A stretch of DNA of 46,883 nucleotides from Chlorobiota bacterium (GTDB lineage Bacteria > Bacteroidota > Bacteroidia > Bacteroidales > JAADGE01), in the NCBI GenBank assembly GCA_013152535.1, contig JAADGE010000036.1, positions 1-46,883 of the forward strand, given 5' to 3'. Positions 15,165-24,786 of the stretch are shown here, in pieces. The notes under the pieces were generated by a model that worked only from the letters and a program-made list of their open reading frames with translations, was not told the DNA's origin and did not search any database. Each line of letters opens with the position of its first letter. The stretch's first letter is position 1. The position numbers were made by a program, and so were the translations under genes.

Positions 15165-17195
15165 CTAGCTCACGGCAGAGCCGTTTTCAAATTTTTCTTC
15201 CGGAGAAACTAAACAAAGTTTCCCTTGCGAATTTTCTGCCGTTAAAATCATTCCTTGCGACTCTGTGCCTTTGAGTTTTCGCGGTGCCAAATTTACTAAT
15301 ACCTGAACTTGTTTTCCGATAATTTCTTCGGGTTTGTAAAATTCGGCAATGCCCGACACTACAGTTCGCTTATCGATTCCGGTATCTAATTTTAATTTTA
15401 GTAATTTTTTAGTTTTCGGAACTTTTTCAGCTTCAATAATTGTTGCCGTTCTTATATCGAGTTTTTGAAAATCATCAAAAGAAATTATTTCTTTAATCGG
15501 CTTAGGCTCAACATCGTTTTTAATATTTTCTTCCTTTGTTTTCAAAAGTTTATTTATTTGATATTCAATCTCTTTATCTTCAATTTTGTCAAAAAGTAAT
15601 TCCGGTTCGTTAATTTTATGATTTGCTTTTGTTATTCTCAAATTAACATCTTCCCATTTTGTATTTTCAAAATTAATAATTTTTTTCAATTTTTCGGAAG
15701 TGAAAGGCAAAAAAGGTTCTCCCAAAATAGCCAATGCAGCAGTTATTTGTGCGGCAACATACATAATTGTTCGAACTCTGTCGGGGTCTGTTTTTATGAG
15801 TTTCCACGGTTCGTTATCAGCAAGATATTTATTTCCTGTGCGTGCCAAATTCATATATGCTTTTAGTGCATCTCTGAATTTGTAGATTTCGATATTTTCT
15901 TCAATATCTTTTTTAGTTTTCAGAATTTTTTCCAAAACCGATATGTCGGCTTCATTAATTTTATCCGGTAAAGGAATAACTTTGTCGTAATATTTTTTTG
16001 TCAGAACTAGAGTTCGATTAATGAAGTTTCCGAGAACGGCAACCAACTCACCGTTGTTTCGTGCCTGAAAATTTTTCCAGGTAAAGTCGTTATCTTTTGT
16101 TTCCGGTGCATTTGCCGTGAGAACATAACGCAAAACATCTTGTTTGTCTTTAAAATCTTCGAGATATTCGTGCAGCCAAACTGCCCAATTTTTTGATGTT
16201 GAAATTTTATCGTTTTCCAAATTCAAAAAAGCATTTGCCGGTACATTATCGGGTAAAATATATGACCCTTCTGCTTTGAGCATTGCGGGGAAAATAATGC
16301 AATGAAATACAATGTTATCCTTTCCGATGAAATGAACAAGTTTTGTTTCTTTATCTTTCCAATATTTTTCCCAATCGGATGTTAGCTCTTTGGTTGCCGA
16401 AATATAACCGATAGGAGCATCGAACCAAACATACAGCACTTTGCCTTCGGCATTCTTAATCGGAACGGGAACGCCCCAATCCAAATCACGGCTTACGGCA
16501 CGCGGTTGTAATCCGTTGTCTAACCACGACTTACATTGTCCGTACACATTAGGTTTCCATTCTTTGTGGTCTTCTAAAATCCATTTTCTGAGGAAAGGTT
16601 CGTGTTTGTCTAACGGCAAATACCAATGTTTCGTGTTTTTTAAAGTCAGTTCCACACCGCTGATGGTTGATTTGGGATTTATTAAGTCCGTGGGATTTAA
16701 AGCACTGCCGCATTTTTCGCATTGGTCGCCGTATGCTTCTTCGTAACCGCATTTAGGACAAGTTCCTTTGATGTAACGGTCTGCCAAAAATTGATTTTCT
16801 TGCGTGTCGAAATATTGTTCGGTAGTTTTTACGATAAACTCACCTTTGTCATAAAGGTATTTAAAGAAATCAGATGCTGTTTTGTAATGGGTTTCTGAAC
16901 TTGTTCGTGAATAAATATCGAAAGCAATTCCGAAATCTATAAAAGATTTTTTTATGATATTGTGGTAACGATCAACAATTTCCTGCGGACTGACACCTTC
17001 TTTTTTTGCTTTCAGAGTAATCGGAACTCCGTGTTCGTCGCTTCCGCAAACAGAAATAACATCTTTTCCTTTCAACCTTAAATATCTGACATAAATATCA
17101 GAAGGAATATAAACTCCCGCCAAATGACCGATATGAACCGGACCGTTTGCATAGGGCAGGGCAGAAGTAACCATGTATCTTTTAAATTCGGGCAT
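15165..17195 (-). CDS. metG: Methionyl-tRNA synthetase
   Basis: The 676-residue class I aminoacyl-tRNA synthetase charges tRNA-Met with methionine. The HIGH motif appears as HIGH at 21-24 ([13 protein letters not shown]). A four-cysteine zinc knuckle is visible in [18 protein letters not shown], and the KMSKS motif appears as KISTS in [12 protein letters not shown]. The active-site stretch [12 protein letters not shown] is intact. The C-terminus adds the EMAP-like OB-fold tRNA-binding domain ([19 protein letters not shown] to [13 protein letters not shown]), giving the long MetG form. An essential housekeeping gene, apparently monocistronic or leading the small membrane genes downstream. The 286 bp upstream are AT-rich; a TAATTTTG motif on the minus strand (17333-17340) may be its -7 element. 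Confidence 0.97.
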   Translation of the reverse strand: MPEFKRYMVTSALPYANGPVHIGHLAGVYIPSDIYVRYLRLKGKDVISVCGSDEHGVPITLKAKKEGVSPQEIVDRYHNIIKKSFIDFGIAFDIYSRTSSETHYKTASDFFKYLYDKGEFIVKTTEQYFDTQENQFLADRYIKGTCPKCGYEEAYGDQCEKCGSALNPTDLINPKSTISGVELTLKNTKHWYLPLDKHEPFLRKWILEDHKEWKPNVYGQCKSWLDNGLQPRAVSRDLDWGVPVPIKNAEGKVLYVWFDAPIGYISATKELTSDWEKYWKDKETKLVHFIGKDNIVFHCIIFPAMLKAEGSYILPDNVPANAFLNLENDKISTSKNWAVWLHEYLEDFKDKQDVLRYVLTANAPETKDNDFTWKNFQARNNGELVAVLGNFINRTLVLTKKYYDKVIPLPDKINEADISVLEKILKTKKDIEENIEIYKFRDALKAYMNLARTGNKYLADNEPWKLIKTDPDRVRTIMYVAAQITAALAILGEPFLPFTSEKLKKIINFENTKWEDVNLRITKANHKINEPELLFDKIEDKEIEYQINKLLKTKEENIKNDVEPKPIKEIISFDDFQKLDIRTATIIEAEKVPKTKKLLKLKLDTGIDKRTVVSGIAEFYKPEEIIGKQVQVLVNLAPRKLKGTESQGMILTAENSQGKLCLVSPEEKFENGSAVS

Positions 17196-17397
17196 AGTAT
17201 TTATTTAAGTCTAAAATTAATAACGTTAATTTTTTTTTATTTATTCAATTCTTTTAATCTTAATTATAAGTTTTATTGTATATCTCGATTTTCAGAATTT
17301 ATATCTTATCGAATAATCTTAATAATAACTGACAAAATTATCCTTTTTTATAAAAAAAAGATAAAAAAAGGTAAATATGTCATATTTTTTTGCATTC

Positions 17398-17430
17398 TTT
17401 GCACCACTTTTTAAAAAGGCATATTATTTG
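17398..17430 (+). promoter_or_regulatory. Promoter candidate for the first thioredoxin gene
   Basis: TTTG at 17398-17401, a 21-nt spacer and ATTATTTG at 17423-17430 (one or two mismatches to TAnnTTTG) lie about 50 bp before the start codon. This is the best Bacteroidota-type match in the 286-bp gap after metG. Confidence 0.4.
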
Positions 17431-17481
17431 AATGAAATATGCTGACAGAAATAAACTATTAAAAAATAAAGTAAATTTAAA

Positions 17482-17856
17482 ATGGCAAAAGTAGAATTTT
17501 TAAGCGAAGAAACATTTAAAACAAAAGTTTTTAATTTTGAAAAAAATAAAGATTGGACATTTGAAGGGGACAAACCTTGTATGATTGATTTTTATGCAGA
17601 TTGGTGTCAGCCATGTAAAATGGTTGCTCCTATTTTGGAAGAACTTTCCGATGAATATAACGGAAAAATTGATATTTATAAAATAGATACCGAAGTTGAA
17701 CGTAATTTAGCAGGTATGTTCGGAATTCAAAGTATTCCGTCATTATTATTTGTTCCTAAAGAAGGACAACCTCAAATGGCAGTTGGTGCATTACCTAAGG
17801 AAACATTCAAAAAAGCAATTGCGGATGTTCTTAAAGTTGAAGAACCGTCAGCGTAA
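17482..17856 (+). CDS. Cytoplasmic thioredoxin (WCQPC active site)
   Basis: The 124-residue single-domain thioredoxin has no signal peptide. Redox cysteines 42 and 45 lie in FYADWCQPCKMVAP and the cis-proline is Pro86 in IQSIPSLLF. It should reduce protein disulfides with electrons from thioredoxin reductase. The X residues are Gln-Pro instead of the common Gly-Pro, which can shift the redox potential. An N-terminal extension of about 20 residues (LSEETFKTKVFNFEKNKDW) is shared with the exported paralogue that follows, so the two probably arose by tandem duplication. Each gene has its own terminator. Confidence 0.92.
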   Translation: MAKVEFLSEETFKTKVFNFEKNKDWTFEGDKPCMIDFYADWCQPCKMVAPILEELSDEYNGKIDIYKIDTEVERNLAGMFGIQSIPSLLFVPKEGQPQMAVGALPKETFKKAIADVLKVEEPSA

Positions 17857-17878
17857 TAAATATTATAATTACAATGAG

Positions 17879-17908
17879 AAGCCGCTGATATTCAACGGCT
17901 TTCTTTTT
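17879..17908 (+). terminator. Intrinsic terminator after the first thioredoxin
   Basis: The stem AAGCCG / CGGCTT with a loop of about 11 nt is followed by a T-rich run (TCTTTTTAT), 22 bp after the stop codon. Confidence 0.8.
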
Positions 17909-17966
17909 ATATAATTTTTTGGTATAAATTTCGTTATAAATAATATAAATTTAAGAACATTAAGAT

Positions 17967-18398
17967 ATGAAAATTAAACGAACAATTGTATTAACTGCAT
18001 TACTTATGATATCCGGAATTACTTTTGTGAATTCACAAAATGTGATTCATTTGGATGATGCAAGTTTTAAGAAAAATGTATGGGATTACAGTAAAAATTC
18101 AAGTTGGAAATTTGAAGGTAATAAACCTGTAATTATTGATTTTTATGCTGATTGGTGCCGCCCTTGTAAAATGATTGCACCGCATTTGAAGGCAATACAA
18201 TCCGAATACGGAAATAAACTTCAGGTTTATAAAATTAATACCGATAACAATCCGCAACTGGCAAATTTATTTAAAATAAGAAGTATTCCTACGGTTTTGT
18301 TTGTTCCTGCAACCGGAGATTATAAACAAATAATAGGCTACAGAAGCAAAGAACAATTTGAAGAAATTGTGAAAAGTGTTTTGAAAGTTGAAAGATAA
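17967..18398 (+). CDS. Exported thioredoxin (WCRPC active site)
   Basis: The 143-residue protein begins with a signal peptide (MKIKRTIVLTALLMISGITFVNS), followed by a thioredoxin domain with cysteines 64 and 67 in FYADWCRPCKMIAP and the conserved IRSIPTVLFVP. The mature part aligns over its whole length with the upstream cytoplasmic protein, including the shared segment before the active site. It probably acts in the periplasm as a disulfide reductase or, with Arg-Pro between its cysteines, a protein with altered redox potential. No DsbD-type electron donor is visible nearby. Confidence 0.9.
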   Translation: MKIKRTIVLTALLMISGITFVNSQNVIHLDDASFKKNVWDYSKNSSWKFEGNKPVIIDFYADWCRPCKMIAPHLKAIQSEYGNKLQVYKINTDNNPQLANLFKIRSIPTVLFVPATGDYKQIIGYRSKEQFEEIVKSVLKVER

Positions 18399-18423
18399 AT
18401 CGGAAAATATTGCTCAAACAATA

Positions 18424-18462
18424 AAAACCGACATATTTTTTATGTCGGTTTTATTGTTTTTA
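18424..18462. terminator. Bidirectional terminator between convergent genes
   Basis: A 12-bp perfect stem (AAAACCGACATA / TATGTCGGTTTT) with a five-T loop is flanked by A and T runs. It serves the exported thioredoxin (plus strand) and, 12 bp beyond its stop, the DUF4465 gene on the minus strand. Confidence 0.88.
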
Positions 18463-18473
18463 TAAAAGGAGAT

Positions 18474-19421
18474 TTATTGTTTTATAATCTTTTTTGTAGT
18501 AACTTTATTGTTATTCCTGAGCGTAATAAAATACATTCCGGGTTTAACATTTGATAAGTTTATATTCTCGGTTTCATTACAATTGCTTTTTCTGAAAATA
18601 ATTTTTCCGGAAATGTCGGATATTTGAATATTCGAGTTTAAGATATTTGAAACAACTATATTATTTATTGCAGGATTGGGATAAACAGATATTTTTGTTC
18701 CCGACAAATCGTTAACCGATGCAGGATAATTATATGTAATATTATCTATACAAAAATATGCAGGTGTATTCATACCGTAACTGCCCGTATGTGTCGAAAC
18801 TAAATTGAAACTTAAGCTGTCAGTCAGCCCTAAAGAACTTAAATTTACAGTATTCCAAGTGTCAACAACATACGAATTTCCCGCAGTGTAATCAGCCAAA
18901 AAGAATGAAATAACTCCGGAAGATTCTCCGTTATAAAAGCCTTCAATTAAAATTTTAAAATAATCACCGTCAATAAAAGCAGTATCTCCGAAATCGGAAT
19001 CTCCGTTAATAATTACGTCTGCCGTTTTTTTGTTATTTGTGATGTCAACTGATTGAATTTCAACGTGATTTGTAAATTTGCAAACAATCGGAATATTGTC
19101 ATATGTTCCGCTTTGCCAATCTTGAGGGACATATCCTATGCCGAACACATGTCCTTCTTCTGAGTTTGCAAATGCTGCATATTGCGAGTCGGAAGTAATA
19201 GTGTCGTAAGCAAATGAAAAACCCGACCAACTTCCCCAATCACTGTTGTAATTGTTATAAAAAGTGATTTCATTGTCTCCGAATAATCCGCTTCCGTCTG
19301 ATCCGTTCCAATATCCCCGGCTCGGGACAGTTAATGTTTCAAAATTAAAAGGTGTTTGTGCGTTAACAGCAAATGAAAAAATTGCGATTAACACCGATGT
19401 TAAGAATAAATTTTTTTTCAT
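18474..19421 (-). CDS. Secreted DUF4465 (BtuH-like) protein with T9SS type A sorting domain
   Basis: The 315-residue product has a signal peptide (MKKNLFLTSVLIAIFSFAVNAQ), a DUF4465 domain at about 22-235 (FETLTVPSRGYWNGSDGSG, EEGHVFGIGYVPQDW, TPAYFCIDNITYN), then a T9SS type A sorting domain from about 245 (ISVYPNPAINNI ... GMYFITLRNNN). DUF4465 proteins of gut Bacteroides (BtuH) are surface cobamide-binding lipoproteins. This one has no lipobox and would reach the surface through type IX secretion instead. The cobalamin riboswitch directly upstream strongly supports a vitamin B12 role. No BtuB, BtuG or ABC importer is encoded in the window. Binding is inferred from family and riboswitch. 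Confidence 0.9.
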   Translation of the reverse strand: MKKNLFLTSVLIAIFSFAVNAQTPFNFETLTVPSRGYWNGSDGSGLFGDNEITFYNNYNSDWGSWSGFSFAYDTITSDSQYAAFANSEEGHVFGIGYVPQDWQSGTYDNIPIVCKFTNHVEIQSVDITNNKKTADVIINGDSDFGDTAFIDGDYFKILIEGFYNGESSGVISFFLADYTAGNSYVVDTWNTVNLSSLGLTDSLSFNLVSTHTGSYGMNTPAYFCIDNITYNYPASVNDLSGTKISVYPNPAINNIVVSNILNSNIQISDISGKIIFRKSNCNETENINLSNVKPGMYFITLRNNNKVTTKKIIKQ

Positions 19422-19534
19422 GATAAAAAACTTTAAAAATTAATTAATAAAAAAACAACGATATTAATCCGAGAGAAAAAGGGAATAAGAAAATAAGGAA
19501 ATGAGCATAAATGTTCCGTCCTTAAAGCTTTTTA

Positions 19535-19552
19535 TCCCGAAAGCTTCGGATA
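19535..19552 (-). promoter_or_regulatory. Hairpin downstream of the riboswitch aptamer
   Basis: On the minus strand ATCCGAAG / CTTTCGGGAT forms a short stem just 3' of the aptamer. No T-run follows, so it may be part of the expression platform rather than a terminator. Confidence 0.4.
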
Positions 19553-19559
19553 ATAATAT

Positions 19560-19733
19560 GAATCCGGCAGGTCTTCTGACTTACTCCTTATTTTAAACGC
19601 CTTCCCGTTTGCAAATTAAAAACAGTGGCAAAAGAATGTTTAAAACATTGAAGATTACAGCAGCGGGTACTGTTGCCGATTTTCACGGCATTCCCTTTTA
19701 TATTTGAATATAATAAACAAATATACCTGATTC
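19560..19733 (-). promoter_or_regulatory. Cobalamin (B12) riboswitch
   Basis: Read on the minus strand the element has the conserved cobalamin aptamer parts in order: GGGAATGCCGTGAAAATCGG, CAACAGTACCCGCTGCTGT, the B12-box sequence GCCACTG, CGGGAAGGCG, and AGTCAGAAGACCTGCC, closed by a short GAATC/GGATTC pairing. Binding of adenosyl- or another cobalamin normally shuts off expression. It lies 139 nt upstream of the DUF4465 gene, inside its leader. Confidence 0.95.
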
Positions 19734-19738
19734 TGTTG

Positions 19739-19769
19739 CAAAGTTAAATGAATAAATCCGGATTACAAA
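19739..19769 (-). promoter_or_regulatory. Consensus promoter for the riboswitch-DUF4465 transcript
   Basis: On the minus strand TTTG (19769-19766), a 19-nt spacer and TAACTTTG (19746-19739) fit the Bacteroidota -33/-7 consensus exactly. Transcription would start a few bases later, just ahead of the riboswitch. Confidence 0.8.
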
Positions 19770-19860
19770 GAAAAATTCGTGCAGCTGAAAAATACTGTCA
19801 TAATCGTTTTTGATTTTTTTTTTGTATATTTCGGGTTTTAAAAAAAGTTTTATTTTTTCA

Positions 19861-21528
19861 ATGAATATACGTACTAAAATACCGTTGTTTACAGGTATTA
19901 TTGTTTTTATAACAATTGTTGCCGTTACCGTATTTTCTGTTTTGGAGTACCGTAAAAGTACTTTTGAAAGTATTGAATCATACCGAAAAGAACAAACTGA
20001 AATTGTAAAAAAACAATTGGAAGATAATGTGAACAGTGCTTATAAAATGTTGGACAAAGCTTGGCCGAAAATTTCATCTTCTTATCATAAACATTCTGTA
20101 AAAATTAAAGATTTTCCGCCTGATTTGAAATATGCAGTCAGAGATATTGAGCAAATGACTTTCGGCGATGCCGGTTATATTTGGATAAATGAAGTGAAAC
20201 CGCCGTACACGGTAATTATGCACCCTATAAAACCTGAAATGAACGGAACGGTGCAAGTATTTTATATTCAAGATACTAAACAAAATGTTTATGAAGCATT
20301 TGCAGATGTTATAAATAAAAACGGCGGTGCCGGATTTTTAAGATATGATTATTATAAACCCGGTACGGATAAGCGAATTCCGAAACTCAGTTATATCAGA
20401 TTATTCGAACCTTTGGGCTGGGTTATAGGGACCGGAGTTTATGTGGATTATATTGATACTATGGTTGCACAAAAAACAGCAGAACTAAACAGCCAAATTA
20501 ACAGATTAATTATCGTAGTTGTAATATTCGGGTTGATATTAATCTCAATTGCTTCTGTCAGTTTGTATTATTTCGGAAAGTCTATCAGTGATTCAATATT
20601 TAAAGTTAAGGAAAAGTTATATGCTATGTCAAAGGGGCAAGAGTCTGAAATTGAGCAAGTTAACAGAGGTGATGAATTGGGCGATATGCTTAACTCTTTA
20701 AATGATTTGATTAACGGAATACATCAATATGCTGCTTTCGCTATGGAAATAGGAAAAGGAAATATTGATGCTGAATTCAAACCTTTAAGTTCAGAGGATA
20801 CATTAGGAAATTCTTTACTTGAAATGCGTACAAGTATTAAAACGGCAGGAGAAGAAGAGGAAAAAAGACATTTGGAAAATGAACGCAGAAGTCAGGCAAA
20901 TGAAGGATATGCTATGTTTACCGAATTGGTTCGAAAAAGCAGTAAAGATATTTCGGAATTATCCTATGAAATTATCAGCACCTTAGTAAATATGCTTGAA
21001 GTTAATCAAGGCGGTATTTTTCTGGTAAATGATGAATCAGACGAAAAAATTCTTGAATTAACGGCATCTACAGCATACGGAAGAAGAAAATATAAAGAGA
21101 AAAAGATAATTATAGGGGAAGGTTTGGCAGGTGCTTGTGCTTATGAAAAGAAAAAAATATATATCTCAAATGTTCCTGATAATTATGCTGAAATACGTTC
21201 GGGTTTAGGAACTGCAAATCCTAAATCAGTACTTATTGTTCCGCTTTTAACAGAAAATTTTTTAGTAGGAATTATTGAATTGGCATCGTTAAAAGAAATT
21301 GATAAATTTGATATTGAATTTGTTGAAAAAGTTTCTGCAACAATTGCAGCATCCTTATTTGCAGCAAAAATTAATGCTAAAACCGAACAACTGCAAACAG
21401 AATATAATCAGTTAGTATCAGAGAAAGAGAAAAATGTCGAAACAATTGTTCAAAAAGAAAAAGAAATTAAACGATTACGAAGAATTATTAATGATATGAA
21501 AGAAGATAAATCAATTCTTTCTGTTTAA
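19861..21528 (+). CDS. Cache-HAMP-GAF membrane sensor protein without output domain
   Basis: From the ATG at 19861 (MNIRTKIPLF; an upstream in-frame start would precede the helix with odd residues) the protein has 555 residues. Transmembrane helix 1 is about 8-30. An extracytoplasmic single-Cache domain follows (GDAGYIWINEVKPPYTVIMHP, PLGWVIGTGVYVDYID), then helix 2 (LIIVVVIFGLILISIASVSL), a HAMP-like region, a GAF domain (about 350-500; VNQGGIFLVND, GEGLAGACAYEKKKIYISNV) and a C-terminal coiled coil. No kinase, cyclase or methyl-accepting domain is present. It is the first gene of a three-gene operon: 11 bp separate it from the transporter-like gene. It probably senses a small extracellular ligand and passes the signal by contact to a partner. 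Confidence 0.88.
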   Translation: MNIRTKIPLFTGIIVFITIVAVTVFSVLEYRKSTFESIESYRKEQTEIVKKQLEDNVNSAYKMLDKAWPKISSSYHKHSVKIKDFPPDLKYAVRDIEQMTFGDAGYIWINEVKPPYTVIMHPIKPEMNGTVQVFYIQDTKQNVYEAFADVINKNGGAGFLRYDYYKPGTDKRIPKLSYIRLFEPLGWVIGTGVYVDYIDTMVAQKTAELNSQINRLIIVVVIFGLILISIASVSLYYFGKSISDSIFKVKEKLYAMSKGQESEIEQVNRGDELGDMLNSLNDLINGIHQYAAFAMEIGKGNIDAEFKPLSSEDTLGNSLLEMRTSIKTAGEEEEKRHLENERRSQANEGYAMFTELVRKSSKDISELSYEIISTLVNMLEVNQGGIFLVNDESDEKILELTASTAYGRRKYKEKKIIIGEGLAGACAYEKKKIYISNVPDNYAEIRSGLGTANPKSVLIVPLLTENFLVGIIELASLKEIDKFDIEFVEKVSATIAASLFAAKINAKTEQLQTEYNQLVSEKEKNVETIVQKEKEIKRLRRIINDMKEDKSILSV

Positions 21529-21539
21529 AAGAGACCTTA

Positions 21540-24500
21540 ATGCCGAGTTTTAAAAAAATATTGATTAATACTTTCGGGCTGAAATCGGAAGAACTGAATA
21601 AATTTTTATTATTATTCTTTCATTCATTTTTTGTCGGCTTATTTATTGCATTTTATTTTGTTCAGGCAAATTCTGTTTTTATAAAAAATTACGGTAGTGA
21701 ACATTTACCTTATGCTTATATAACAGCCGGACTTGCAGGGTATATTATTTCGACTCTATATTCTTGGTTACAACAGAAAATTAAAAGCAGAAATTTGTTT
21801 GTATCGGCATTAATTTTTATGTTGATAATCAGTCTGTTTGCCCGCTTATCATTAAATTTTATTGATTCAAAATACCTTAGTTTTTTTGTTTTCATTTGGG
21901 CTTGGCCTTTTATTTCTTTAGTCGGAATTGAATCCGGCGGATTGGCTCTTCGACTTTTGAATTTAGTACAGGTAAAACGCTTATTCGGAATGATAAATAT
22001 GGGCGGTGTTATTGCTTCTATTCTCGGTTATTTAATTATTCCGGTTTTGTCAAAATTTATCGGTACATCTTATAATTTATTGTTTATTTCGGCAGGAAGT
22101 TTAATAGTTGCTGTGCTGATTTTATTAAAAATTTATAAGAAATTCCCGGAACAAAAAGGGAAAGAAAAGGTTGCAAAGGAAAAAGTTGATACATCGTTTA
22201 AAAAGTTGATAAAAGACAAATATTTCAGGTTGATATTTATAACAGCAATCATCTCAATGACAGCTATTTATATTACTGATTTCGGATTTCTTTCTGCCAT
22301 TAAAGTTCAGGAAAAAACATTATTTGTTAAAGAAGGTTCAGTTGCCTCATTTATAGCATTGGTTTTTGCCGGATTAAAAATCGGCGAATTATTGATTTCA
22401 TATTTTTCAAGCCGAATTCTTGTAAGATACGGTGTTAAATTAGGTCTGATTGTTTTACCTTTATCTCTTACGCTAATTGTATTTATTTCATTAATTTCCG
22501 GCTTTACAATCGGAACGGTAAGTATTTTGTTTCTGATATTAATGACCTTAAACAAATCTATGGAACGAATTATGCGTCGCGGTTTGGATGATCCTTCATT
22601 TAATATTTTATACCAACCTTTACCCGCGTCGCTTCAATTAGCGGTGCAGTCAAAAGTTGGCGTTGTTATGCAATTTGCCATTGCTATTGCAGGTGCTTTA
22701 CTTTTGGGATTAAATTTAATATTAAATCTCGGCGACGGTTTCAGCTTAGAATATTACCCGGTTTTCTTTTTACCCCTGTTGATTCTTTGGGTTTTTACAG
22801 CACGAAAATTATATCTGGCTTATAAAGATAAGCTCCGAGAAATTCTTAAAGAATTAACTTCGCAAAGGCAAAAAGAAACTTCTAAATATAAATACGGAAC
22901 AGAAGTTCTTTCTAAAAAGTTTAAAAAATTTAATGATGATGTTGTTCGTTTAAGTGTTACCATTTTAGCCGAAACAAATCCGAACATTTTTGAACCTTAT
23001 GCAACCTCATTATTGAAGAAAAATGATGAGCTTATAAATAAAGCAATTTTAAAAAGTATTGATGCAACTTGGAGAGACCGAATATTAAAACAAATAAAAA
23101 CCCAATTTAAAGATACAGAAGATGCAGAAATAAAACGTTGCTACAATCAGGCAGTTTCATTGCTTACATTTGACGATATTGAAAAACTTACAGAGAAAAA
23201 ACTTTTAGGATTGTTAAACTCCGATAAACCGGGAGATGAAATTTTAATCGTAAAATATTTAGTAAAACATCCCGATACAAAGGGAATTGAAAATATTGTA
23301 CTGAAACTTTTAAAATCGAATGATAAAATAATTGTGAATTCTGCAATTCGACTTGCTGCAGGAATAAAATCAAAGAAATTAATTGAAAAATTAACTCAAT
23401 TTCTGAAATCTTCCGAATATTATCATGTAAGTACCGCTGCTTTATTGGATATAGGCGACAAAACTTTATCTCATCTGGATACAATGTATGATAAAACGGA
23501 TAACGAAAATATTAAGCTCAAAATAATTGAAATTTATGCAAAAATGGGTTCCGGAACTGCAAAATCTTTAATTGTTAAGAAAATTAATGATTCGTCAAGA
23601 AAAATTCAAATTTCAGTAATATGGGCATTATATTATTGTAAGTATCAGGCAATTGAAGCCGAAAGAGATTTGATAAAAGAAAAAATTTTCTTTGTAATAG
23701 ATAATTTGTTGAAAATTTTTGTTTCGATTAGTGATATAAAAGAAGAAAAAAATACTTTAAAATTATTTTTAGCTTTAGATCAGGAACGTGAAACAAATTA
23801 TGAATTATTGTTCAATCTATTAAGCTTCCTGCATGAGCCGCGAGTTATTAATTTAATAAAAAAGAATATTATAGGTAAAAATACTATTTATGCTCTGGAG
23901 CTGATTGATAATTTTATAGAACCGGATTTAAAACCTTATATTATTCCCATTTTTGATGATCTTTCAACGCCGCAGCGGATTAAAAAATTATCAAAATATT
24001 TTCCGCAACAGAAAATGACTTTTAACGAAAGATTAAAATGGCTGATAACTTTGGATTATAATAAAATAAGTACTTGGGCAGTTGCAAAAACGCTTGAAAT
24101 GACCGAACGTGTTCACAGAAGCAAATCAAAAAACGAAATCTCGAAAGAAGAACATACTTATGATGATATAAACCCGTGGACAACTGAAAATACTAATAAA
24201 ATATTAAAACAAATTCGAAGGAGTGAATTACCCGATGAGGTGTTTTTGTGTCTGTTTCATCCGGATGAATTAATTTATACAACAGCTGCAAAAATTATTT
24301 ACAACGAAAATCCGCAAAAATGTTTTGACTATTTAAGCCGGATGATTCCCGTAAAACAGGAACTGGTTCAAACCCTTTCGGAAGACGGAACATTGCTTGA
24401 GGATAAGGTGAAATTATTAAGAAGATATCAACTGTTTTTCAGTATTCCTGATTATTTATTAGTAGATTTGGCAAGAATTGTTAAAGTTCATAATTTAAAA

Positions 24501-24767
24501 GCGGATGAAAAAATTTCCTTAGAATCAGGAGAAGAAGAACGTATATTAATATTAATAAGAGGAGAATTATTTGAAGATAAAGGGCAAAAGAAAAAATTTT
24601 CAAAGAAAATAATTATTACACCCGGAATGAATATCGAAAGTGATATTAAATATTTAAAAGCAAGTAAAAAATCTGTCGTTTTATCGGCAAACCGATATGA
24701 ATATTTTAATCTTTTGGTTGATAATACCGGAATTTTACAACATATTTTTGAAATTATTCAGAATTAA
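21540..24767 (+). CDS. NTT-like membrane transporter fused to HEAT repeats and a cNMP-binding-like domain
   Basis: The 1075-residue protein starts with about 10-12 transmembrane helices (1-430) that resemble the Npt/NTT (ADP/ATP translocase) or MFS fold, with MINMGGVIASILGYLI and QVKRLFG. Residues about 440-930 are charged helical repeats of HEAT type (e.g. IVKYLVKHPDTKGIENIVLK). The C-terminal 130 residues resemble a degenerate cyclic-nucleotide-binding domain (LFFSIPDYLLVDLARIVKV, ILILIRGELFED) but lack a clear phosphate-binding cassette. Such fusions occur in several Bacteroidota, so it may be a signalling transporter or scaffold. It is flanked by the Cache-GAF protein and a LytTR regulator in one operon. 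What it transports, if anything, is unknown. Confidence 0.82.
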   Translation: MPSFKKILINTFGLKSEELNKFLLLFFHSFFVGLFIAFYFVQANSVFIKNYGSEHLPYAYITAGLAGYIISTLYSWLQQKIKSRNLFVSALIFMLIISLFARLSLNFIDSKYLSFFVFIWAWPFISLVGIESGGLALRLLNLVQVKRLFGMINMGGVIASILGYLIIPVLSKFIGTSYNLLFISAGSLIVAVLILLKIYKKFPEQKGKEKVAKEKVDTSFKKLIKDKYFRLIFITAIISMTAIYITDFGFLSAIKVQEKTLFVKEGSVASFIALVFAGLKIGELLISYFSSRILVRYGVKLGLIVLPLSLTLIVFISLISGFTIGTVSILFLILMTLNKSMERIMRRGLDDPSFNILYQPLPASLQLAVQSKVGVVMQFAIAIAGALLLGLNLILNLGDGFSLEYYPVFFLPLLILWVFTARKLYLAYKDKLREILKELTSQRQKETSKYKYGTEVLSKKFKKFNDDVVRLSVTILAETNPNIFEPYATSLLKKNDELINKAILKSIDATWRDRILKQIKTQFKDTEDAEIKRCYNQAVSLLTFDDIEKLTEKKLLGLLNSDKPGDEILIVKYLVKHPDTKGIENIVLKLLKSNDKIIVNSAIRLAAGIKSKKLIEKLTQFLKSSEYYHVSTAALLDIGDKTLSHLDTMYDKTDNENIKLKIIEIYAKMGSGTAKSLIVKKINDSSRKIQISVIWALYYCKYQAIEAERDLIKEKIFFVIDNLLKIFVSISDIKEEKNTLKLFLALDQERETNYELLFNLLSFLHEPRVINLIKKNIIGKNTIYALELIDNFIEPDLKPYIIPIFDDLSTPQRIKKLSKYFPQQKMTFNERLKWLITLDYNKISTWAVAKTLEMTERVHRSKSKNEISKEEHTYDDINPWTTENTNKILKQIRRSELPDEVFLCLFHPDELIYTTAAKIIYNENPQKCFDYLSRMIPVKQELVQTLSEDGTLLEDKVKLLRRYQLFFSIPDYLLVDLARIVKVHNLKADEKISLESGEEERILILIRGELFEDKGQKKKFSKKIIITPGMNIESDIKYLKASKKSVVLSANRYEYFNLLVDNTGILQHIFEIIQN

Positions 24768-24786
24768 ATTATAAAACTAATTCATT

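Noticed and set aside
17196-17481. A T-box or other leader RNA upstream of metG.
   Set aside because: No T-box consensus, specifier loop or terminator/antiterminator pair is visible; the stretch is plain AT-rich sequence.
21540-24767. The C-terminal domain as a functional cAMP receptor.
   Set aside because: The clear phosphate-binding cassette of cNMP domains (an Arg/Glu motif) cannot be seen, so only a degenerate cNMP-like fold is claimed.
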